The position numbers and the translations under genes were made by a program. From Campylobacteraceae bacterium (GTDB lineage Bacteria; Campylobacterota; Campylobacteria; Campylobacterales; Sulfurovaceae): a stretch of DNA of 9,228 nucleotides. The stretch spans positions 1-9,228 of the forward strand of contig JALWMN010000229.1 of the NCBI GenBank assembly GCA_027083895.1. Direction: 5' to 3'. This document shows positions 1 to 5,526 of the stretch, in pieces (position 1 is the stretch's first letter; each line of letters starts with the position of its first letter). The notes under the pieces were generated by a model, which had not been told where the DNA came from, did not search any database, and worked only from the letters and a program-made list of their open reading frames with translations.

Positions 1-866
1 ATAAAGTAGCTGTAATTTTAGGTGAAGTTGCCTCTTCTAACTCTATGGCAATGGCTCCAGTTGCTGAAAAAGCAAAAACTCCGATGATTACACACGCTTC
101 TACAAACCCAAGAGTAACAAAAGATAAGAAGTATGTAACAAGAGCATGTTTTATCGACCCATTCCAAGGTGCAGTTATGGCAAAATATGCACTCGATAAT
201 GGTCTTAAAAAAGCGGTAGTTGTTACAGATGCTAAGCAAGATTACTCAGTAGGACTCTCTAAAGCATTCAAAAAAGCATACACTGCAGGTGGTGGAGAGA
301 TTGTAAAGACTGTTTTAATCAACTCTGGCGATAAAGACTTTAACGCTCAAGTTACTGCTATCAAACAAGCAAATCCAGATATTATCGCGTTTACTGGTTA
401 CTATCCTGAAGCTGCATTAATGGTAAAACAGGCAAGAGATATGGGTATTAAAACTCCATTTATCGGAGCTGATGGTGTTGGATTCCCAGAACTAGTTAAA
501 ATTGCTGGAAAAGCAGCTGAAGGTTTTATGTATACAGACCACTTTAACGAAGCTGCTGCTAGCTCACCAGAGGCAAAAGAGTATGTTGAAGCATTCCATA
601 AAAAATATAATAAACCTGCAGACTCTATGGGTGCACTTGCAGCAGATGCCTATGGCATGATTATTCAAGCAATGGAAAGTTGTATTAAAGCCGGTAAAGC
701 TAGTGATGATAAAGAGTGTATCAATACTAATCTAAGAGGAACAAAAGGGTATAAAGGAATTACTGGCGTCATTACAATCGATGAAAATGGTAACGCTGTA
801 AAATCTGCAGTTGTTAATGCTGTAAAAGATGGCAAGTTTGTCTATAAAACTACAGTAAACCCATAA
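1..866 (+). CDS. livK: LivK: branched-chain amino acid ABC transporter, periplasmic binding protein (5'-truncated by window edge)
   Basis: Periplasmic substrate-binding protein of a LIV-type importer; it captures leucine, isoleucine, valine or a similar compound and delivers it to LivHM. The reading frame is open from base 3 to the TAA at 864-866, giving 287 visible residues. The signal peptide and roughly the first quarter lie outside the window. Family marks include GEVASSNSMA at the visible N-terminus, HASTNP, and CFIDPFQG; the first two lie where type I binding proteins contact the ligand backbone. Near the C-terminus the pattern YKGITGVITIDENGNAV is typical of Peripla_BP_6. Two cysteines, visible residues 227 and 239, sit 12 apart and could form a periplasmic disulfide (inference). 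It is the first visible gene of a livKHMGF set. The order is also that of urtABCDE, so a related substrate such as urea or an amide cannot be excluded, but the sequence looks LivK-like. Substrate is uncertain; family is not. Confidence 0.92.
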   Translation, partial: KVAVILGEVASSNSMAMAPVAEKAKTPMITHASTNPRVTKDKKYVTRACFIDPFQGAVMAKYALDNGLKKAVVVTDAKQDYSVGLSKAFKKAYTAGGGEIVKTVLINSGDKDFNAQVTAIKQANPDIIAFTGYYPEAALMVKQARDMGIKTPFIGADGVGFPELVKIAGKAAEGFMYTDHFNEAAASSPEAKEYVEAFHKKYNKPADSMGALAADAYGMIIQAMESCIKAGKASDDKECINTNLRGTKGYKGITGVITIDENGNAVKSAVVNAVKDGKFVYKTTVNP

Positions 867-869
867 ATA

Positions 870-891
870 CTCTTCCCATTTTTGGGAAGAG
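870..891 (+). terminator. Hairpin 1 after livK: perfect 9-bp stem, no U-tract
   Basis: CTCTTCCCA (870-878) and TGGGAAGAG (883-891) are perfectly complementary across a TTTT loop, starting 3 nt after the livK stop. No T-run follows (the next bases are CAATG), so it is not a classical intrinsic terminator. Its likely role is to protect the 3' end of livK mRNA or cause partial termination, allowing more binding protein than permease. That role is inferred from position and is common for genes of this kind. Confidence 0.5.
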
Positions 892-894
892 CAA

Positions 895-944
895 TGTTTC
901 TATTGCTATTCTCTTTTATTAAAAAGGGTATTGCAATAGAAACA
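895..944 (+). promoter_or_regulatory. Hairpin 2 in the livK-livH gap: long interrupted stem ending just before the livH ribosome site
   Basis: TGTTTCTATTGC (895-906) pairs perfectly with 933-944. The stem continues inward with 908-909/930-931 and 911-917/922-928 (one G-U pair) to a 4-nt ATTA loop, with single mismatches at 907/932 and 910/929. The result is one 50-nt rod of about 21 base pairs. It ends 2 nt before the AAGG (947-950) that serves livH. Together with hairpin 1 it fills nearly the whole gap. It probably uncouples livK expression from livHMGF by stabilising or attenuating the transcript (inference). Confidence 0.5.
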
Positions 945-958
945 CAAAGGCACAATCT

Positions 959-1852
959 ATGAATTTAGACATCTTTTTACAGCAATTGGTTAATGGTGCA
1001 AGTCTTGGAAGTATGTATGCACTTATTGCTATTGGTTACACTATGGTCTATGGAGTTCTAAGGCTTATTAACTTTGCTCATGGTGATATCATGATGGTAG
1101 GTGCTTTCCTAACCTTCTTTGCAATGCAATCAGGTATCCCATTTGAAGCAGCACTCATTATTGGAATTGCAGGTGCAGCTATAATTGGTATATTAACTGA
1201 TAAAATTGCCTATAAACCACTTCGTGAAGCACCAAAAATCTCTCTTTTAATCACCGCAATTGGAATCAGCTTCTTTTTAGAGAACCTCTTTACAGTTCTC
1301 TTTGGAAGCACACCAAAAGCATTTAAAGCACCAGAGTATCTAACCAAAATTTTCCACTTAGGAAATATCTATCTTCCAATCTCTGTAATTATTATCCCAA
1401 CAGTAACACTCCTTATCTTAGCAATTGTCTTATGGATCCTCTACAAAACAAAGTATGGTATGGCAATTCGAGCACTAGCTTTCGATATACAAACAGTGAA
1501 GCTCATGGGTATCGATGCTGATAAAATTATTATGATTGTCTTTATTATAGGCTCTAGTTTAGCAGCCATTGGGGGAGTTTTCTATGCAGTTAGTTATCCA
1601 TCGATCGATCCACTCATGGGTATCATAGTGGGGCTTAAAGCCTTTGCAGCAGCTGTACTTGGAGGTATCGGAAGCGTTGGTGGTGCAGTTGTAGGTGGCT
1701 TTATTTTAGGATTTACCGAAATATTTGTAGTTGCAATGTTTCCTGAGCTTGGTGGCTATAAAGATGCTTTTGCATTCTTCTTCCTAATCTTAGTACTCCT
1801 CTTTAAGCCTACAGGTATTATGGGGCAAGATCTAGAACGTGGAAGATTTTAA
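959..1852 (+). CDS. livH: LivH: branched-chain amino acid ABC transporter permease
   Basis: First of two inner-membrane permeases that form the translocation path with LivM. At 297 aa it has the usual LivH length and is strongly hydrophobic, with about eight membrane segments. Family motifs are in order: YTMVYGVLRLINFAHGD (residues 27-43), the cytoplasmic coupling loop around YGMAIRALAFD and KLMGID (about 164-190) that docks on the ATPases, and the glycine-rich GLKAFAAAVLGGIGS (225-239). The ATG at 959 is preceded by AAGG at 947-950 with an 8-nt spacer, directly after a long hairpin. The stop codon at 1850-1852 overlaps the AAGGAG used by livM, so translation of the two permeases is probably coupled. 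No defects are visible. Confidence 0.95.
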   Translation: MNLDIFLQQLVNGASLGSMYALIAIGYTMVYGVLRLINFAHGDIMMVGAFLTFFAMQSGIPFEAALIIGIAGAAIIGILTDKIAYKPLREAPKISLLITAIGISFFLENLFTVLFGSTPKAFKAPEYLTKIFHLGNIYLPISVIIIPTVTLLILAIVLWILYKTKYGMAIRALAFDIQTVKLMGIDADKIIMIVFIIGSSLAAIGGVFYAVSYPSIDPLMGIIVGLKAFAAAVLGGIGSVGGAVVGGFILGFTEIFVVAMFPELGGYKDAFAFFFLILVLLFKPTGIMGQDLERGRF

Positions 1853-1862
1853 GGAGTAAGTT

Positions 1863-2873
1863 ATGAAAAAGATTATAAGAAATATAGTTCTCATTCTTGC
1901 AACACTCATCTTTATACTCTATGCACAAAATAACTTTGACTCTTACACCCTAAGCATTCTTAATAATATTGCTGTATTTGCAATCTTAGCTCTTAGCTAT
2001 AACCTCATCAATGGTGTTGCAGGGCAATTTTCATTAGAACCAAATGGCTTTGTAGCCATTGGTGCATACTTTACTGCAATTTTACTCATTCCTGCAGATA
2101 CAAAGATAGATATGTTTGCTCTAGTCGATCCAGCCCCTATCATTTTAAAAATGCATGCACAATTCTTACCTGCTATTATTATTGGAGGGATTGCTGCCTC
2201 TTTAGTAGCTCTTCTACTCTCCTTTCCAGTCTTTAGAGTACGTGGAGACTACTTAGCAATTGTAACACTTGGATTTGGTTTTATCATTCGAATTTTTGCA
2301 ATCAATAACCCTGCTTATACCAATGGGGCAATGGGTCTTAATGATATTCCATCAAATGCTAACTTTATCTGGATAGGTACTATTGCACTCATTACATTTA
2401 TTGTGATGATCCATATTATTAACTCTAAATTTGGACGAGCAATGAAGTCGGTTCGTGATGATGAAGATGCAGCAACTGCAATGGGTATTAATACCTTTAA
2501 AATGAAAACATACGCCTTTATGACCTCTGCATTTTTCGAAGGTGTTGGTGGTGGCCTTCTTGCATCGATGCTTACAACAATCACACCAGATCAATTTAGC
2601 TTTCTACTTACATTCCAGCTTCTAATTATTATTGTACTTGGAGGCTTAGGAAGCATGAGCGGTACACTCATAGCAACTATACTTGTTATGGGTGGTATGG
2701 AGTGGCTACGCTTCTTAGATGAGAATATTATTCTCTTTGGCAAAGATTTTGGAGCCCATCCAGGAATGCGAATGGTTGTCTTCTCAATACTACTTATTAT
2801 AATGATGCTCTTTGCGAGAAGAGGGCTTCTTGGTGATAAAGAGATCTTTGACTACTTTAAAAGAAAGAGTTAA
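1863..2873 (+). CDS. livM: LivM: branched-chain amino acid ABC transporter permease
   Basis: Second permease of the LIV importer, partner of LivH, 336 aa. It begins with a membrane anchor (residues 6-20) and continues through multiple hydrophobic helices. FRVRGDYLAIVTLGFG (about 124-139) is a LivM hallmark. The ATPase-docking loop is FGRAMKSVRDDEDAATAMGI (190-209), and a glycine-rich segment VLGGLGSMSG follows (258-267). The motif usually read as GQxSLGHxxF appears here as GQFSLEPNGF (54-63), with the GH pair replaced. AAGGAG at 1851-1856 lies 6 nt before the ATG. The basic FARRGLLG near residues 317-324 is a typical C-terminal ending. Downstream, only 2 nt separate the stop from a possible small gene before livG. 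Confidence 0.95.
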   Translation: MKKIIRNIVLILATLIFILYAQNNFDSYTLSILNNIAVFAILALSYNLINGVAGQFSLEPNGFVAIGAYFTAILLIPADTKIDMFALVDPAPIILKMHAQFLPAIIIGGIAASLVALLLSFPVFRVRGDYLAIVTLGFGFIIRIFAINNPAYTNGAMGLNDIPSNANFIWIGTIALITFIVMIHIINSKFGRAMKSVRDDEDAATAMGINTFKMKTYAFMTSAFFEGVGGGLLASMLTTITPDQFSFLLTFQLLIIIVLGGLGSMSGTLIATILVMGGMEWLRFLDENIILFGKDFGAHPGMRMVVFSILLIIMMLFARRGLLGDKEIFDYFKRKS

Positions 2874-2875
2874 AA

Positions 2876-2995
2876 ATGAAACTTCCAACTCACTTCGATA
2901 GAGAAGATAGGAGAGAAAATTTTTTCTCCCTCAAGCAAAACGACTCAACCAAAGCTTTCAAAGAGCATGGCATCTTAAAAAGGAGATTTAGGTGA
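2876..2995 (+). CDS. Possible 39-aa small protein or leader peptide between livM and livG
   Basis: The 118-nt gap between livM and livG contains an ATG two bases after the livM stop. Its frame runs 39 codons and ends at a TGA overlapping the livG start as GTGA (2992-2995). Fitting exactly between two genes, with a 4-nt overlap, is the geometry of a translationally coupled gene. The predicted peptide is very charged and basic, starting MKLPTHFDREDRRENFF and ending GILKRRFR. It has no membrane segment or cysteine and I recognise no family. The upstream ribosome site is weak (AAGAAAGAG only), so it would rely on reinitiation from livM. A 7-bp hairpin (2910-2916 with 2923-2929) lies inside the frame. 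It may be a real small protein, a coupling leader that opens the livG start, or chance. Confidence 0.35.
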   Translation: MKLPTHFDREDRRENFFSLKQNDSTKAFKEHGILKRRFR

Positions 2996-3768
2996 GTGAT
3001 GCAATTTTAAAAATAGATAATATCACAATGCAATTTGGTGGCGTAACTGCTATCAAAGAGCTGAGCTTTAATGTTCAAAAAGGGCAAACATATGGACTTA
3101 TTGGACCAAATGGTGCTGGAAAAACAACAATCTTTAATATAATTACAGGAAATCTTAAACCAACAAAAGGATTTGTCTTTTTTGAGAACAAAAATATTAC
3201 TGGTACAAAACCAAATAAAGTTGTCTATAAAGGAATAGCAAGAACATTCCAAAATATTCGACTCTTTAAGAGCATGACAGTACTCGAGAATATCCTTATT
3301 GGTTTTGATGCACAAGCAAACTATAGCTACTTCGAAGCAATTTTTCGACTCCCACGCTTCTTTAAACGTGAAAGGGAGATTAAAGAGAAGGCGTATGAAC
3401 TTATGAAGATATTTGGAATTACTGAGTTTGCCAACACAAATGCAACAGCTTTGAGTTATGGAAACCAAAGAAAGGTTGAAATTGCTAGAGCACTCGCTAC
3501 AAATCCAAAGCTACTCCTTCTAGATGAACCTGCAGCAGGTATGAACCCAAAAGAGACAGATGAACTCGCAAATATTATTCATAAGATAAAATCTGACTTT
3601 AATCTAACAATTCTTCTCATTGAACACGATATGAAATTTGTCAATAGAATGTGTGATCAATTAACAGTGCTCGATTATGGAGCGAAAATTTTCGAAGGAA
3701 AACCAGCAGATGCCATAGTTGACGAAAAGGTAATATCTGCGTATCTAGGAGACTTTAGCCATGCTTAA
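2992..3768 (+). CDS. livG: LivG: branched-chain amino acid ABC transporter ATP-binding protein
   Basis: One of two cytoplasmic ATPases that drive the importer, 258 aa, the usual LivG length. Visible motifs: Walker A GPNGAGKTT (38-46), Q-loop RTFQNIRLF with Gln87, ABC signature LSYGNQRKVEIARAL (154-168), Walker B LLLLDEP with catalytic Glu179, the D-loop region AAGMNP, and H-loop LLIEHD with His212. LSYG in place of LSGG is normal for LivG. The insertion around residues 105-130 with FFKRERE is also a LivG trait. The start is GTG at 2992, chosen because AGGAG at 2981-2985 lies 6 nt upstream and SDAILKI begins the conserved beta strand. It overlaps the preceding small frame by 4 nt and livF by 8 nt. 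Confidence 0.95.
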   Translation: MSDAILKIDNITMQFGGVTAIKELSFNVQKGQTYGLIGPNGAGKTTIFNIITGNLKPTKGFVFFENKNITGTKPNKVVYKGIARTFQNIRLFKSMTVLENILIGFDAQANYSYFEAIFRLPRFFKREREIKEKAYELMKIFGITEFANTNATALSYGNQRKVEIARALATNPKLLLLDEPAAGMNPKETDELANIIHKIKSDFNLTILLIEHDMKFVNRMCDQLTVLDYGAKIFEGKPADAIVDEKVISAYLGDFSHA

Positions 3769-4453
3769 AGTAAATGATTTAACAGTAAACTATGGTGTCA
3801 TTGCAGCTGTCAGAGGAATCGATTTAAATGTAAAAGCTGGAACAATTGTTACACTTATTGGTGCAAATGGTGCTGGAAAAACCTCTACGCTTAACGCCAT
3901 AGTTAACAGTGTAAAAAAGAGTGGGTCTGTTATATTTGATGGTATCGATATTAGTAAAATGGCTACACATAAAATAGTTAAACATGGACTCTCACTTGTT
4001 CCAGAGGGGAGAAAGATATTTATTAACCTTACAGTCGAAGAGAATCTTCGCATGGGTGCTTTTAATAACGATGAAGATTTTGAATCACTTCGCAATCTAG
4101 TCTACGAAAAATTTCCAAGACTCAAACAGAAAATCAACCAAGCAGGTGGTACACTTAGTGGTGGAGAGCAACAGATGCTCGCAATTGGAAGAGCCCTAAT
4201 GAGCAAACCTAGAATGCTGATGCTTGATGAGCCAAGTCTTGGACTTGCACCAAAAATTATTAGTGAAGTCTTTGAGATTATTACAGAGCTAAAAAGCGAT
4301 ATTCCAATTCTTCTAGTAGAACAAAATGCCTTTGCAGCACTTAAAATTGCTGATTATGGATATGTTCTTGAAAATGGATCGATATCACTACACGATGCAG
4401 CAAAAAATCTTTTAGGCAATGATGAAGTAAGAGCTAAATATCTAGGAGGCTAG
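3761..4453 (+). CDS. livF: LivF: branched-chain amino acid ABC transporter ATP-binding protein
   Basis: Second ATPase of the importer, 230 aa, partner of LivG. Walker A is GANGAGKTS (34-42), the ABC signature is LSGGEQQ (132-138) and Walker B is MLMLDEPSLGLAP with Glu157. Two deviations are family traits, not defects: the Q-loop position reads VPEGRKIF (80-87), and the H-loop reads LLVEQN with Gln instead of His. Both are standard in LivF. The ATG lies 8 nt inside the end of livG in another frame; AGGAG at 3747-3751 stands 9 nt upstream, within livG, so the two ATPases should be made in step. This is the last gene of the cluster. I see no convincing intrinsic terminator directly after its TAG. 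Confidence 0.95.
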   Translation: MLKVNDLTVNYGVIAAVRGIDLNVKAGTIVTLIGANGAGKTSTLNAIVNSVKKSGSVIFDGIDISKMATHKIVKHGLSLVPEGRKIFINLTVEENLRMGAFNNDEDFESLRNLVYEKFPRLKQKINQAGGTLSGGEQQMLAIGRALMSKPRMLMLDEPSLGLAPKIISEVFEIITELKSDIPILLVEQNAFAALKIADYGYVLENGSISLHDAAKNLLGNDEVRAKYLGG

Positions 4454-4672
4454 GAAACCAATTAGTTATAGCACAACCATCCATAGCTTCCTGCTTGATT
4501 TGTTTACCACCTATATTGATAAAGCCTAAATATTCCACTAATATTTGCAAAAGTTTTAGCAACTGCTTTTTTATCCCAAATTTTGTATTAGGATTAGCAA
4601 AGATTTGGTATAGCTTAGGTTATGGGTGTATGCAAAAAACTGTGCAAGTATGGGTTCCCAACGGTTGCGAGC

Positions 4673-4688
4673 TTAACCAATAGGTTAA
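4673..4688. repeat. Short inverted repeat TTAACC-AATA-GGTTAA
   Basis: A perfect 6-bp inverted repeat with a 4-base loop in the livF-mscL gap. It lies within the possible decayed reading frame. No function is evident, and a stem this short may be chance. Confidence 0.3.
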
Positions 4689-4768
4689 TTGATGGATTTT
4701 TGTAAATGCCCATAGCTAAATGATTTGCGAAAGGTTGTTAATCTCTAATGCAAATTTTGGGTTTAAAA

Positions 4769-4797
4769 AATTTTTTGCGTTCACAAAGCAAAAAATT
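4769..4797. repeat. AT-rich 10-bp inverted repeat, terminator-like on the minus strand
   Basis: AATTTTTTGC (4769-4778) and GCAAAAAATT (4788-4797) form a perfect 10-bp stem with a 9-base loop. Read on the minus strand the second arm runs into TTTTTT, like a weak intrinsic terminator. It overlaps an ATTATA (4795-4800, TATAAT on the minus strand), so promoter-like and terminator-like signals coincide. The stem is almost all A-T and may be weak in practice. Confidence 0.3.
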
Positions 4798-4968
4798 ATA
4801 TCAACATTGAGTGAAATCAATGGTTTTTCAGAGATTTTAGTTATTCAACTCTAATTATAACACTTAGATTTCTACTAAACTGTTGCATCTTTTAGTACAT
4901 AACACTATGAAGTATACACAAAAAGAAGATATAATCCGCCAATTCAGAAACTTTAGTTAATAACATAA

Positions 4969-4988
4969 TTAGGGAGTATACTCCCTAA
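4969..4988 (-). terminator. Perfect 20-bp palindrome after the mscL stop, probable transcription end
   Basis: TTAGGGAGTA is followed immediately by its reverse complement, starting 6 nt beyond the mscL stop codon (4995-4997). As RNA it would form a stem of up to 8 bp with a TATA loop. Only an A/T-rich tail (AATTATGTTATT on the minus strand) follows, not a solid U-run. It is the best candidate for the end of the mscL transcript and could also stop + strand reads coming from livF. A protein-binding site is the alternative. Confidence 0.45.
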
Positions 4989-4994
4989 AAAGAT

Positions 4995-5426
4995 CTATAC
5001 CTCTTTATTGCCACAATATCCGCACACTTTTGCCTCTAGTGGAATCTTCATGGCACACTCTGGACAAGCTTTTTCAGTTGGTGCTGCTTCTGGTTCAGCC
5101 TTTTTCATCTTATTATATGCCTTGATAAACAAAAACATAATAAAGCCTAAGATAATAAATGAGATGACATCAGTTATAAAAAGACCATACTTAATTGCTG
5201 GTGCTCCTGCTTTCTCAACAGCCTTTAAAGATGCATACTCTTTACCATCTAATGCATAGAAGAGATTACTAAAGTCTACATTTCCAAGGAGCTTTCCAAC
5301 AGGTGGCATAATAACATTTGCTACTAGCGACTTTACAACTGTTGCAAAAGCCGCACCAAAAATAAACCCTACGGCCATGTCGACCATATTCCCTTTTATT
5401 AAGAACTCTTTGAACTCTTTAAACAT
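4995..5426 (-). CDS. mscL: MscL: large-conductance mechanosensitive channel with a C-terminal zinc ribbon
   Basis: Inner-membrane pore that opens under membrane tension and releases solutes during hypo-osmotic shock. The protein is 143 aa with the MscL start FKEFKEFLIKGNMVDMAVGFIFGAAF: amphipathic N-helix (1-12), gate-lining TM1 (about 14-44) ending IMPPVG, a periplasmic loop, and TM2 (about 78-104). After the charged KKAEPEAAPTEK linker comes CPEC (121-124) and CGYC (135-138), a four-cysteine zinc ribbon where many MscL proteins have a helical bundle. I place the start at the ATG 5424-5426, not at the TTG at 5441, because AAAGGA (5433-5438) lies 6 nt upstream and would otherwise be inside the gene. 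It follows nasA on the same strand by 100 nt, with its own promoter-like elements. Confidence 0.93.
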   Translation of the reverse strand: MFKEFKEFLIKGNMVDMAVGFIFGAAFATVVKSLVANVIMPPVGKLLGNVDFSNLFYALDGKEYASLKAVEKAGAPAIKYGLFITDVISFIILGFIMFLFIKAYNKMKKAEPEAAPTEKACPECAMKIPLEAKVCGYCGNKEV

Positions 5427-5432
5427 AGAGTA

Positions 5433-5438
5433 TCCTTT
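5433..5438 (-). promoter_or_regulatory. Ribosome binding site that fixes the mscL start
   Basis: The minus strand reads AAAGGA, 6 nt before the ATG at 5426. An in-frame TTG at 5441 would place this element inside the coding region, so the ATG is preferred. The protein then begins MFKEF, the usual MscL N-terminus. Confidence 0.75.
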
Positions 5439-5445
5439 CAAGCAA

Positions 5446-5499
5446 TTTTTACTCTAGTAGTATAGTCAATATGTAACTTTAAGAGTAAAAATATGTCAA
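5446..5499 (-). promoter_or_regulatory. Candidate mscL promoter region with a 10-bp inverted repeat
   Basis: The nasA-mscL gap holds TTTTTACTCT (5446-5455) and its exact complement AGAGTAAAAA (5482-5491), 26 bp apart. Between the arms the minus strand has TATACT (5459-5464), a good -10 candidate about 20 nt before the ribosome site. TTGACA (5494-5499) is a perfect -35 word but lies 29 bp from TATACT; at 17 bp it would pair only with the poorer TTACAT (5471-5476). Campylobacterota promoters often lack a clear -35, so TATACT alone may suffice. The repeat could be an operator or a stem in readthrough RNA from nasA. Confidence 0.3.
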
Positions 5500-5526
5500 A
5501 TAGAAATACTCTACTTTAGCCCCATT

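Larger units (their letters stand above)
4434..4844 (-). pseudogene. Possible decayed coding region, family unknown
   Basis: The 540-bp stretch between livF and mscL has no intact gene that I trust. On the minus strand one frame runs 136 codons from 4844 down to a TAG inside the livF 3' end, interrupted only by TAG at 4716-4718 and TAA at 4620-4622. If A and T are each about one third of bases, near ten stops would be expected. The pieces have protein-like composition, for example NAKNFLNPKFALEINNLSQ, then LGTHTC, then KFGIKKQLLKLLQ and GGKQIKQEAMDGCAITNWF. KQEA faintly recalls the tail of IS200/IS605 TnpB, but spacing and partner motifs do not fit, so I assign no family. Other frames also stay open in places, as in a gene broken by frameshifts. 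It could still be non-coding chance. Confidence 0.25.

Noticed and set aside
2315..2594. Minus-strand frames of 80-89 codons inside livM
   Set aside because: Antisense shadows of an intact permease; no start signals or family features.
3007..3468. A 153-codon minus-strand frame opposite livG
   Set aside because: It is fully antisense to a well-conserved ATPase and its cysteine-rich, biased composition is that of a shadow frame.
3998..4340. LivF lacks the standard Q-loop Gln and H-loop His
   Set aside because: VPEGR and VEQN at these positions are normal for LivF and do not signal an inactive ATPase.
4495..4683. A 62-codon + strand frame after livF
   Set aside because: No ribosome site, no recognisable motif, and it lies opposite the possible decayed minus-strand frame; probably chance.
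4930..4935. TATAAT on the + strand pointing into mscL antisense
   Set aside because: No -35 or extended -10 and AT-rich DNA yields such words often; nothing downstream needs it.
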